Positions 35,538 through 47,313 are shown, counted from the stretch's first letter. The stretch is DNA of 64,000 nt from Pinus tabuliformis (GCA_031772625.1 CM062816.1:1669337058-1669401057); one strand, 5' to 3'. The notes: generated by a model not told the origin, from the sequence alone. Numbers and translations are program-made.

Positions 35538-35950
35538 CTAGCCAAAAGATATCTCTAAGGAATCAAATTTATGGAACAAGAATGACAAAACAAGAACATG
35601 TGGCTTCATACGTTATGAGAATATCAAAAATCAAAGATTAACTTCAAGGAATTGGAGAAACCATATCTAACTCTGAATTAACCACTTCTATAATCAATAC
35701 TCTACCTCTAGCTTGGGATGGTTTGTAGGAGGTATCTATGCAAGAAACGATACATTGAATTTTGAATAACTTTGGGCACTATGTGTTCTAGAGGAAACAA
35801 AATTGAAGGCTAAAGATGATACCAAATCAAATAATTAAAACTCTCAAGCCTTTGCTACTAGATCAAAGAAGAAGTTTGGAAAATTCAGAAGATTTGGATC
35901 TCATCACAAATATAACAACAACAAGCCTCATGGAAACTAGGATATGCCCA
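35538..35950 (+). pseudogene. Copia-2 gag, 3' part
   Basis: Continues the gag frame after E1: SLRNQIYGTRMTKQEHVASY, then a stop, then LQGIGETISNSELTTSIINT and a LPLAWDGL box, with later stops. A basic KKFGKFRRFGSHHKYNNNKP stretch leads to CPKC, where a zinc knuckle would start. There the sequence switches to gypsy pol. No LTR or target duplication marks the switch. Confidence 0.8.
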
Positions 35951-36015
35951 AAGTGCAATTTTTGGTTGCTTCGTGAAAACCTATGTGTCGATGACTTACA
36001 ATGGGAAGATCTTCA
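35951..36015 (+). pseudogene. Gypsy-2 pol fragment left of E2
   Basis: About 20 codons (FWLLRENLCVDDLQWEDL) in the same frame as the Gypsy-2 pol right of E2 (HHRFSFLPESDRLENDF) once E2 and one TTCA are removed. The 5' portion of the element (LTR, gag, protease) is missing from this side. Confidence 0.75.
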
Positions 36016-36035
36016 AAGAATGTAAACTTTGAAAC
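36016..36035 (+). repeat. E2 terminal inverted repeat, transposase side
   Basis: Adjoins TTCA. Inward homology to the E1 transposase-side end extends beyond 100 bp (ctctggccaaaaaacccc block). Confidence 0.9.
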
Positions 36036-36724
36036 GGGAACTATAAACTCAATACAGGAACTCTGGCCAAAAAACCCCAAAAAAACATAAAAAACAGTGC
36101 TCAAAACGCAAAAGTGTGTACACTGGAACGACATTTTTATTTTTTAGGCGTCAATTTTGAACATGTTTTAAAATTGGCAGTGATTACAAAATTTACTATG
36201 AAATTTTCATGCAAAATATAGCTTCAAAATGAAAGTGATGATACTGGAACAATGATTATTTTTTTAGGGTCAATTTTCAAAATTTTAAAAAAATGCTAAT
36301 AAAACCAAATTTTTATGTGTCAAACAAAGTTGTTTATGCGAGAAAAAACACACTAATGTTTTTGGTAGAATATCATTTTTCTTTCCTAAGTATAACTTTA
36401 ACATGTTTTCAACCATAACATGCTAGATAGAAAAAAAATTGAAAATTTTTCAGCTATAAAATTAAAAAACCATGACATTATGAACAAATTATATCACTAA
36501 ATGCATTCAAAAGTCATTATTTGTATATTGAATAAAACATGCATTATATCTCTAATTTAATATTGCATTGTAGATATTTTAAACAATAAAATTTATCGTA
36601 ATTAAGACATATAATCCAACAACATAAAAATGCCTCATAACTTCTCATTTAACACCATATGGAAAAAATTAATTTTATTTGAAGATACGATGCATACATC
36701 AGTTATATAAACTATCTGAAACAA

Positions 36725-39700
36725 TTATTCAAAATCACTCATGTTTTCTGGCACACCATCAGAATTCACATCTTCAAATGAGTGACTGGATGCTGACGAA
36801 GATGTTCCATATTCTTCTCTTTCATCAACTAGTGCCCCATCTGAGTCCACATGCATGCCCAACATTTCAGGTTTCAAAATTCTTCTAGATCTACGACTCG
36901 TTTCAGGTGACTCCCATGTCAACACTGTTCCTTCTGGTAACAACCTTTTCAGAATCTCTATCGTCTTGAAGCGAAGAGTTCCTCTATTTGTTAAATTGAA
37001 GTCATAAACAAGTATGTCTACATCCTCCAATTTTAATATGTCTGTGCGGAGGCGATTTACATTTGTACCCTTTCTTTTTCATTTTCCGCCATTTTTTTTG
37101 TCGACTACCATCTCTGGCTTATACACACCATTGAATGGGCATGTATTTGTCGCATACCAATGTAGTTCAACACTTGTAACATCCTCATTTTCTGTAAAGA
37201 CCTTTATAACTTTAGCAACCCAAAATGGATAGCCTTTGGGATCTCCATCTGCTAGCACTGCAATCATGCAACCCTCCTTAATATCCTGTACTGAACCCCT
37301 ATAAAGGTCTTCCATGGCTTCACGTTGTGCATGAGATCTTTTGGAACCAATATACATCTCTCTTTCCGCTGCCTGTGAAGAAATAATAATATCTGAGATT
37401 GTTGCTATTCAACAATGTTTACTTCCTCATGTTCATTCGACACATTTTGTGGCCAAATAAATGGATTTTTCAAAGGTATATCTTCATTTGTTGTTGTCGA
37501 AATGATATCACTTTGATTATTGAAAAATGACTCCCACCAAACTGAATCAGCAATGTCAAAGTACTCATATGTATATCTAATACATTTTTTAATTTCTTCC
37601 ATGCAATCAGAATAATTTATAGCCCTGTTCTGTCTGCGTGCATTCTGAACTTCACCAACTGGTAATAACAATATTTTTGATGCAAATATTGGATGATCTG
37701 GAATGAACTTCAAAAATTGCAATCCTGATGACGGTGCCCATTCTGTAGTAGTTGAATACTTCTTGCCCTTTCCCATCAATTTTTTTGATACGAAATTGAT
37801 GTTGGACGCTAATGTCATTAAGTTGTTCAATGCATTTCCCCTCACCATATGATCCCAGAATAAACCTTCACATGTCAACAGTTTCTTCCAACACATCAAA
37901 AGTAGGCTCGGGCATGTATGATTTCTTAATACATTCAATTAGTGATGGCAAGCTCCCAACTTCCTTCCTCCTTAATGTGACTGAAAAACGACTGAACATC
38001 TGATCAATATGGTCATGAGTGTGCCCAACAAGAAGGAAACCAACCTTTACCTTTTGAAAAATTCTCAATTCAACAAGCATGTTTAGATAGCGAAAAACAA
38101 CCTGATTTTTGTTTTCACGGCAAGTGTTGTCCAATTGTAGATACAAAACTTCAGGAAGATTACCAGACCAATGAGAAATCACATCATGAATTATGGTTAT
38201 GGTCAGATTTGCATCATTATGAATATTTGGAGCTGTGAAGTACACCCTTGGAAACATTTTCCCATTGAGACCATACAACCGACCAAGTGAAATTGAATAA
38301 AGTTTTCCTCCTGTAAATTTTTGGGTGTGCGAACAAAATGTGGTAAAAGTGTTTTCTTCTAGTCCATACCATCAATTATCAAACCCAAATATTTATTTGG
38401 ATTATCATAACACTTCTTTTGATGCTTGTACAACTTCTTCCTTTCGTTCGTTTGTTGTTCGCGATGCTCCTGAAGTTGTTTGACAATTAAATCTACACAA
38501 CATAAAAGAGATTCATTAAGAAATATGTTTTCATAGTTGATGACTATACAATTTTTAAAAGTTAAAGTTATGAACGCTTACCTCTTTCTGAGCCTTCACA
38601 TTTGTCCCTTTTTGATTTAAGAGAAGCACATGTACTACAAATCTCCATCCTTGTCTTCTTAGGAATACAGACATTGTTGAATTCTTTCTTCCATACCTTC
38701 ACAAAATATTGATATGTAATAAACTGGCCATGTCCCTCAGCAGCTTCTGCATATTCTTTGTATAAGTTGTAGATTTCTCGTCTTGAAAAATTATCTGGAA
38801 TATGTATTGTCTCTCTATTTGGCATACACTCTCCATGCTTTGAAAAGAAATCTTTCATCCATGACATTGCAGTATTTGATAATGGACTAAACTGTCTTTT
38901 ATGACGTACTTCTGAATAAAATGTGGGATCCTTTTCCAAATTTTCTTGAATTCTCGAGAGACAAAAATTCCCAATCGAATGAAACATTTTGAAACCTTTT
39001 CTACAGATAAAAAAAGTCCCAATATGATAATCATAACCTGACAATGTAGATTGCATGCACCCAACTAAATATGAATTTTGCATGCTTTTATTCATTGACA
39101 AATATCTCTTCCTGCTTTCTAATGCAAATTTGAAATCCATATGTTTCAAGCAATCCTTTTGGCAACATTCACTTGAAATGAGAGCACTGATAGAATTTCT
39201 TCTCGTCAGATATTCTGCTCTACCCCTTGTATAACTAGAACAACTTGCATTGATACGAAAAGGTCTGCTCCTACTCCTTGATACAATATTTCTTGGCAAC
39301 ATCTCCATCATTTGATCATCATTTGTATAAGGCTTTTCATCATCATTAAGAGGAATGTTATCCACACTATGATCAGCTCTGCTTTTCAAATATTGACTTG
39401 GAGGATATTCTTCATCTTCTGCTTCTTCAGTGCTACTGTCGTAGTCCTTAGAATTCAGACTGAATGCGAAATCTGACTCGATGTTTAATGGATATTCTTC
39501 CTCATATGCATTGCCAATGCTACTCTCATAGTCCATAGAATTAGGACTACGTTGAAAATGTGACTGTTTACTTATTGAAGATGCTACATCCCATCCTTTG
39601 TCATTGCTACCTTTACACTCATTAGAAATAGGACTAAGTGCATTATCCTGTCCTTCACCACTGCTGCTCTCATAGTCTTTAGAATTAGGACTAAGAGGAC

Positions 39701-40949
39701 ACAGTGACACTCCATTCTTTTGAAATTCATCATCACGCTCTTCATAACTATTGCTCTCATAGTTCACAGAATTAGGACTAAGTGGACACTGTGGTACTCC
39801 AATCTTTTGAAATTCTTCATCCCACTCTTCATCACTGCTGCTCTCATAGTCCTTAGAATTAGGACTAACTGGACATCGTGACACTCCATACTTTTGAAAA
39901 TCAACATCATGCTTTTCATCACTACTGCTCTCATAGTCCTTAGAATTAGGACTAAGTGGACACTTTGACACTCCATACTTTTGAAAATCAACATCATGCT
40001 TTTCATCACCGCTTCTCTCATAGTCTTCAGAATTAGGACTAAGTGGACACTGTGACACTCCATTCTTTTGAAATTTGCCATCATGCCCTTCAAAACTGCT
40101 GCTCTCATAGTCCTCAGAATTAGGACTAAGCGGACACTATGACACTCCATTCTTTTGAACTTCACCATCATGCTCTTCAAAACTGCTGCTCTCATAGTCC
40201 TCAGAATTAGGACTGAGTGGACACCGTGACACTCCCTTCTTTTGAACTTCACCATCATGCTCTTCAAAACTGCTGCTCTCATAGTCCTCAGAATTAGGAC
40301 TAAGTGGACACCGTGACACTCCATTCTTTTGAACTTCACCATCATGCTCTTCAAAACTGCTGCTCTCATAGTCCTCAGAATTAGGACTAAGTGGACACCG
40401 TGACCCTCCATTCTTTTGAACTTCACCATCATGCTCTTCAAAACTGCTGCTCTCATAGTCCTCAGAATTAGGACTAAGTGGACATCGTGGCACTCCATTC
40501 TTTTGAACTTCACCATCATGCTCTTCATCACTGCGGCTTTCATAGTCCTTAGAAGTAGGACTAAGTGGAATCTATGACTCTTTATTTATTTGAAATTCTC
40601 CATCCCCTCTTTCATCAGTGCTGCTCTCATAGTCCTTAGAATCAGGACTAAGTGGAAGAATTGACTTTCTATTCATAGTGGAAGAATTCCCGCTATATTC
40701 ATCAATATGAATAGAGTTGTTACGCGATGAAGAAGTTGATGGTGTATAAATCGAAACTTCACTATCAGAACAATCCATCCCTTTCAAATAGAAGATGTTG
40801 AATGATACAAATGGAGAGTCTCCTAAAGATATTATATAGCTTAAAGAATGAAATTTTCCCTCCAAAAAATTTCGTGAAAATATTTCCCTCCAAAAAGTTT
40901 CACGAAAATATTTCCCTCCAAAAAGTTTCGTGAAAATATTTCCCTCCAA
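36725..40949 (-). pseudogene. E2 DUF7869-like DDE transposase (better preserved)
   Basis: Exon 1 runs from either of two in-frame ATGs (40,949 or near 40,779) to the donor GTAAGC (38,576-38,581). Exon 2 starts at 38,492 after TTGTGTAG. A 496-codon open stretch (38,568-40,058) holds the repeat tail and the zinc-binding region (CCQKDC ... CSTCASLKSKRDKC). The catalytic core has YLQLDNTC and FLLVGHTHDHIDQMFSRF intact (37,995-38,150). The terminal module (PFWVAKVIKVF ... VELHWYATNTCPFNGVYKPE) is open at 37,079-37,357, and the protein ends ENMSDFE. Stops near 40,573 and 40,138 and frame breaks between 37,405 and 38,570 inactivate it. The core shows an RNase H-like D...D...D/E arrangement. Confidence 0.87.
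39390..40680 (-). repeat. E2 coding tandem repeat (87-bp unit, ~15 copies)
   Basis: The unit encodes approximately RCPLSPNSEDYESSSFEEHD + GEVQKNGVS. Copies 3-7 are nearly identical to each other, a recent local expansion, while the outer copies are diverged. The frame one base over is also open for 259 codons (39,764-40,543) purely because of the repeat. Confidence 0.9.
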
Positions 40950-40950
40950 A
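40857..40950 (-). repeat. 28-bp tandem repeat at the E2 transposase 5' end
   Basis: Three to four copies of ctccaaaaagtttcgtgaaa + atatttcc. A single related unit stands at the same place in E1. If the upstream ATG is used, the repeat is translated (KLFGGKYFRETFWREIF). Confidence 0.8.
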
Positions 40951-41377
40951 AAGTCTGTTAAATTTATTTACCTTCATTATTTTGTTCTACAATTTATTGA
41001 AAAATGTAAACTAAAATCATAATTAAAATTGTACACTACAACTTCTACATTAATTATTTTAATAGTTAAACCATATAATATTCGCTTTCCAATACTACAA
41101 TATTCACTTTATAATATTTTAAAACAAATTATCCCACATTCAACCTGTTGTAAAACAAATCTATAATATTCACTTTATAATATTGTAAAACAAATTATCC
41201 CATATTAACCGTACAGTAAAACATCTCCGTAACTTCACTTATATATTAAAATTTCATTATCACTATTACTCACATCACATCTAGGCTTTTTGAAAATCGT
41301 TGAAAGACTCGTGAATTTGTGCAGCAGCTAAATCGCTATCAACAACATATTCAACGAAGAATTTTCGCAATTAAAAG

Positions 41378-43738
41378 GTAAGTTAAACTTTTATATTAAA
41401 TTAGTTTAATGAAAAATATATATTTTTTTAAAATTAATAATTTTCCTGAGCCAAAATAACAATTACATCCATTGCGAGCATGGTGGGCCCGGTCAACCTC
41501 ATTTGCTTAATACCCGTGGGTGCGCCCCGCTCGCCGGCCCGCCCGCTCGCCCCACCGGGCACCCTCACCCGCCCGCCCCACCCCTCCGACGCCCTCACCC
41601 GCCCCCCCTCCTCCCCCTCTCACCCGCACGCCCAGCCCAACCTCGGCGCCCTCACCCGCCCGCCCCACCCCTCACGGCACCCCACCCACCCCCCCTCCAC
41701 CCTCACTTGCCCGCCCGCCCCTGGTGCCCTCACTCGCCCGCCCCACCCCTCCGGGCACCCTACTTACCCTCCCCCCCTCACCCGCCCGGCCGGCCCAGGC
41801 GCCCTCACCCGCCACCCCTCCCGGTGCCCTCACCCGGCCGCCCCACCCCTCCGGGCGCCCTACCTACCCCCCCTCACCCGCTCGCCCAGAACGGGCGCCC
41901 TCACTCGCCACCCCTCCGCCTGCCCTCGCCCTTGCCCGCCGGCCCGCTTCGCCCGCCCTCGCCCCGCCACCCGGGCCACCCGCGCCCCCGCTTGGCAGGC
42001 GGGGGCGCGGGCGGCCCGGGTGGCGCCGGCCGAGGGCTGCCCTCGGCAGGTGCCACCTGGGCCGCCCGCGCCCCCGCCCGGCAGGCGGCAGGCCGATTCC
42101 CGGAATCGCCTTGCACCTACCGGGTGGGGGCGTGGGCAGCCCGGGTGGCCCCTGCCGACCCCTCGTGCAGGCGCCACCCGACAGGCGCAAGGCGATTCCG
42201 GTTGTGCAGGCGCCACCCGGGTCGCCCGCGCCCCTGCCTGGCAGGTGCAGGGCGATTCCTAGAATCGCCCTGCGCCTACCTGGCGGGGGCGCGGGCGGCC
42301 CGGGTGGCGCCTGCACGAGGGCGACCCCTCGTGCAGGCGCCACCCGGGCTGCCTGCGCCCCTGCTCGATAGGCGCAGGGCGATTCTGGGAATCACCCTGC
42401 GCCTGCCGGGCGGGGGCGCGGGCAGCCCAGGTGGCGCCTGCACGAGGGGGCGGCTTGTGTAGGCGCCACTCGAGCCGCCTGCGCCCCCGCCCAGCAGGCG
42501 CAGGGCGATTCCCGGAATCACCCTGCGCCTGCTGGGCGGGGGCGCGGGCAGCCCGGGTGGTGCCTGCACGAGCCCCGCTCGTGAGGCCGAGGGAGGGTGG
42601 GTGGGGCGCTCGAGCGGAGGGAGGGTGGGTGGGTGCCCAGGTGGAGGGGGGTTCGGTGAGGCGGGCGGGTGGGTGAGGGCGCCGGGTCGGGGGGCGTGTG
42701 AGGGCGCCTAGAGGGGTGGGGCGGGCGAGGGCACCTAGAGGGGTGGCAGGTGAGGGCGCCCGGGCCCGGTGGGCGGGCAGGTTGGGGGAGAGGTAGGGAG
42801 GGCGCCCGGAGGGGTGGGGCGGGCAGGTGAGGACGCCGGGAGGGGTGAGGGCGCCGGGATGGTTGGGGCGGGCGGGTGAGGGGGGGCGGGTGAGGGCGCC
42901 AGGATGGTTGGGGCGGGCGGGTGAGGGGCGGCGGGTGAGGGCGCCGTGCGGGGTGGGATGGGCGGGCGGGTGGGTGAGGGCACCGGGTGGGGTGGGGCGG
43001 GTGAGGGCGCTCGGGCCGGGCGGGCGGGCAAGTGGGGGGGGGGGGAGTAGTGAGGGCTGGGGCAGGCAGGTGAGGGCGCGGGGAGGGGTGGGGCGGGCAG
43101 GCGGGTGAGGACGTCGGGCAGGGTGTGGCGGGTGGGTGAGGGCGTTAGGCGGCGTGGGGAGGGTGAGGGCGCCCGGGTCGGGCGGGGGGGGAGTAGGGAG
43201 GGTTGAGGAGGGCGGGTGAGGGCGCCCGGGCCAGGGAGGGTTGTGTGGGTTGGGCCGGGGAGGGCGTCGGGAGGGGTGGGGCGAGCGGGGGGGGGGAGGG
43301 TGAGAGCGCCGGGCGGGGTGCGGCGGGTGAGGGTGCTCGGGCCGGCCGGGCGGGCTGGTGGGGGGGGGGAGTAGGGAGGGTTGGGGCGGGCGGGTGACGG
43401 TGCCTGGGCCGGGGAGGGTTGTGGGGGTTGGGCCGGGGCGCCCGGGCGGTGGGGCGGGTGAGCGCGCCTGGGCTGTTGGGGGGGTGGGGATGCTTGGGGG
43501 GGCGGGTGGGTGAGGGCACCCGTGCCGTGCGGGGGGGGAGGGTTGGGTGAGGGCGTCCGAGCAAAATGTTTTATTCGTGATTTAATTTTTTTACACTAGA
43601 ATGTTAATGCATGTCCTTTTGGAATATGAGGGGCGGTGGGTGGGGCGATTGTTGATTAAAATTTATGATATATTTTCGTTGTTAATTTAAGTTAATATGT
43701 TTTTATTATTTACTGATTTATGTGTTTCTATTTTTCAG
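41378..43738 (+). other. 5' UTR intron of the E2 methyltransferase gene
   Basis: Donor AAAAG|GTAAGT at 41,378 and acceptor ATTTTTCAG at 43,738, four bases before the ATG. The upstream leader (atcaacaacatattcaacga near 41,335-41,355) is conserved in E1 at ~30,270-30,300, which supports a transcribed exon. In E1 the donor is mutated. The intron is almost filled by the GC-rich tract. Confidence 0.65.
41486..43562. repeat. E2 GC-rich tract with strand-skew switch and tandem palindromes
   Basis: The left part (41,520-41,990) is C-rich, with repeated ccctcacccgcccgccccac units. The right part (42,590-43,560) is G-rich, with the complementary units gggtgagggcgccgg and ggtggggcgggcgg. The middle (41,990-42,570) is a series of ~110-130 bp palindromes centred near 42,099, 42,258, 42,387 and 42,514 (cores like gattcccggaatc). 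The whole could fold as a giant hairpin, and the G-rich strand could form quadruplexes. All ORFs here are composition artefacts. Confidence 0.9.
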
Positions 43739-43742
43739 GAAA

Positions 43743-46700
43743 ATGGCATCAAAGAGAATTTCAGTGAATCTTTCTGGACCAAAGACTCATAAAGGTGCAT
43801 CTAAAAGAAACATTGGTGAATGAACTCCACCTGAGCTCATGACTACAAATCTTTCAAATGCCTCAAGTGATAAGAAGATGATTTCAGACTGGAAGAATTT
43901 GAAAGACGTGAAATTTCCATCAAGAATGTGGTATGTGAAAGAAAGAGAAAGCACAAATGTTAATATATATCTATATATCGATATACCGAATGATAATGGA
44001 ATTTTTGAGGTGATGGGAAGAGTCGTAGATATGTGTTCGGTACCGGACACTGAAGTTGTTTACGTACTTACAAAAGCTCCCAAGTCACATGAAGGGGTTA
44101 AATACCAACTATCATATTCATTGTATGACACGAGAGAGGTATCTACAAAGTTGTGCAGTCAAATCGTAAATGAGATGACACAAAACATCGTAAGTATTGT
44201 TATTTATATTTGTATTTTGCGTTTTTGAAAGTGTCTCGCTATATTTTTTAACTTTGTTTTTTATTGACATATGATATTTTGTTTGGCAGAATTTCGTTGA
44301 AAGTTGTTCAATTAGGTTGGGAGACATTCATTTCATTGAGAATGATATCATGAAAGTTGTCAGCAGTTTTTACTCAGTGTCAGAAGAAGATATGGAAAAT
44401 AGGCAAAATGAAGTAACTGATAATGCTACAAAATGACATCCAAAGAATCAGAAAAAAAGGTCTCTGGTGGATAAATCTAGCAAGGGTAAACAAGTTACTT
44501 TTGAGAACGATGAAGTTGAAATTGACAATGAAACATATGTTGTCATTATTGAAGATGACATTGGAACTGAGAAGAGCCATAAAAACCCAAAAGTAACAAT
44601 GCCCAAGAATAACTCTGTTGGGAATGTTATGACCAAGAAAAGTAAAGTTGATGATTTTGAAGCAGTCATTACCAGCAGTCAAGAACCTAGTGAAACTTCA
44701 AAAGAAAGCAGAGAAATCATTACACCAGGAGCTGATTTAGAAGATGGCATTATCAAAACAAAACAAAATGTCATTCGAGAGAATATGACAAAGAGAAACT
44801 TAATTGATGGTGGTCGCACATTTCAGCTTAATGTCAGGAAAACCTATAAAGCAAGTGAAGGACAATGTCAATATCAAGTTAGAAAGCCACATCATCTGCA
44901 TGTTCACAACTTGAAGACATTGATGAGGTACAATCCATATGCTCATGTGGTTAGTTATGTGCTTCTTGTTGATCCACTTCAAGTTCCCAACAAAGAAGCA
45001 TTTGATAAGTCAAAATGTTTTGAATACAATTATTATGTGCTTGGGGGGAACCATTCTGTAGAAGCTCAAAGACAATTGATGGAGGAATATCCTAATAACC
45101 CACGTTTTGAAACATTGAAATGTATCATTTACGCTGGTTTATCTGATACAGAAGCAAAGTTAGTGGCATGGGATCATAATTCAGATAATGAATATAGGAT
45201 GTCTATGACTTTCATCCAAAGGGTTAGATTTATTCATAGTGAATTTGAAGAAAAATGTGATCGGGATAGGACAAAAGTGACTGCAAATTTCCGAAAGGAA
45301 TGTTGTATGGAAATAGGATATCAAATTGAAGAGAAAACCAATTCAAAAGGTGGAAAAGGCAGCAAACATAGTGATTTATTCAGAGGTGTTGATAACATTT
45401 TCCAATTGGCATTTAGAACTGGAGATGTTTAGACATTGATTAATGAGATTTTTAGCATGTGGGAAGACATTGCCATTAAAAACCAGAAGGTCAAAAAGTC
45501 TAAGCCATTCATATGTGGCAACAGTAAATTAGCTCCTGATGTGAAGCATCTTCCAGACGATATGACTATCACACCTTGGAGGGTGATGCAAGGAGTGAAA
45601 GATAAAAAAATTGTCAAAACAATATTATCTCGTGTGAGGTCAGGGGAATTATCATTGGAGGAAATGTCTGAAGAATTTCAAAAGTAAGTTTGTTGAAATA
45701 TTTTTATTTATTTCTAGATTATAATTATATTTTAAATAAAACATGTTGTTCTTGGTAGTATTTGTTATACATATCATTATATTAACTTTTTGTTACTTTA
45801 TCTATGCAGTCACAAAATTTACATGAAAATTCAAGAACAAATGGTTAGATTGTTGAATGAAGATAGTTGGGATGATGTCATACGCAACTATCCAGATTCA
45901 AGTTCTACATCAACATTAAAAGCTTTTTATCTTGCATTTAAAAAGGTATCTTGATTTATACATTCATTTTTATTCACCTGTGTACTATTTTTAATTTATA
46001 ACTTACACATATATTTGTTTATTTTATAAAAGATGAGGAAGGATGATAATGGAGTGCCAGATAGTTTCAAAACCTTTATTGAAAAAATAAAGATCGAAAG
46101 ACTGAGGAAGCAACATATTAAGGATATTCAACTTGATCCAACTCTTAATCATTTCATTTGGAATGGACTAGACACTATTCAATATCAAGTAATACAAGGC
46201 AACTGTGAAGACATTGCTAAACTCATACCTAAAAGGGATTATGCCCTAGTCACTGCAGATATTCCCCATGGTTTCAATATTCCAAACATTGACTATGATA
46301 GTGACCCTTATACTTATCAAGCTTTTAGTAAAGTGGTTGCGGGATTTGTAAAAGTCACGTCATCACCATTATGGAGATTTGTGACATTTCATTCAAACAC
46401 ACAATTGGCAATGATATTGTCAAGCTTCAAGGAGAAAACAAATTCAAGGATGCAGCTTACATGGTAAGACGTTTAAAATGTATATTTGATTAATGTTGAA
46501 AAATTTATTTATGTACAAGTTAATTTAACTTTTACTATTTCATGTTACAGGGAAAAGTCAAATCTTTTTCACAATGAAGATCAACAATTTATAAATGATT
46601 GTGAGTTCCTTCATATTGATAGTTGGGCAAAAGATAATAGCCATATGTCTATGATTTTTAATCGGGTAGACAGAAAGAGTTATAGCCAAACACTGATTTA

Positions 46701-47313
46701 TGATGTTGTTGTGAGAAAACTAACATATGAAGACAAAGAAGCAAAAGGAGAGATAGTTAACATTTATCAAAAACCACAATTATTGATTAACTATCTTATA
46801 GACATTTGTTCAAATGAAGGAGATTGGGTTCTGGATTTATTTTCTGGTTCAGGTAAGTTTTATTATATGGAATTGAATTTCAATATGTTATTTTTTTAAT
46901 TAATATGTCATTGTAATAATTTAGTTCATTATTTCTTTTGTGCTTGATAATTAGGTACAACACTAGCATGTTGCCTTCAAAAAGGAAGAAATTGCATTGC
47001 AATTGAAAAAGATCCAGTATAGTGCAATTTCATTCAGCAAAGAATTAATGCTCTTCAATTTCTTCCAGATGCAATGCAAGAAATTGGGTTGAAGAAATGG
47101 GACTTTAGTGAATCACGTGTGGCAAAAAAGGCAAAGGAACTCCAACCACCATTACATGGAATGTTTGAAAAGACATACATTGAGAGATTCGCAGACATCA
47201 AAGACCCATTAGAAGAGGAAAATGAGCAAAATGAAACATAAAATATTGTGGAAGAAGACAATGATGAAACTCTAGAGGACGAAGAGTTTGGATTACGTGA
47301 CATTGTTGATTAA
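43743..47313 (+). pseudogene. E2 ParB-domain / beta-class DNA methyltransferase (lightly degenerate)
   Basis: Six exons with standard splice sites: 43,743-44,189; 44,290-45,683; 45,810-45,945; 46,033-46,463; 46,551-46,852; 46,955-47,313. Order: N-terminal domain of unknown type, charged linker, ParB-like domain (VDPLQVPNKEAFDKSK, VLGGNHSVEAQRQLMEEYPN; ~44,950-45,200), helical region, methyltransferase motif IV ADIPHGFN (46,254), a QKP...LI block and motif I DWVLDLFSGSG|TT split by the last intron, then IEKDP. Motif IV before motif I is the beta-class order. Stops: TGA 43,821 (shared with E1), TGA near 44,433, TAG near 45,430, TAG near 47,020, TAA near 47,239. Expected family motif is [DNS]PP[YFW]; here it is DIPH in both copies. 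Confidence 0.88.

Noticed and set aside
39764..40543. 259-codon minus-strand ORF of Met/Arg-rich repeats (VHLVLILRTM units)
   Set aside because: It is the +1 frame of the 87-bp coding repeat of the transposase. The real frame gives the acidic DYESS repeat conserved with E1.
41480..43564. Long Pro/Gly/Ala/Arg-rich ORFs on both strands
   Set aside because: They exist in nearly all frames because the GC-rich repeat lacks stop codons. No domain, and the place is an intron of the transposon gene.
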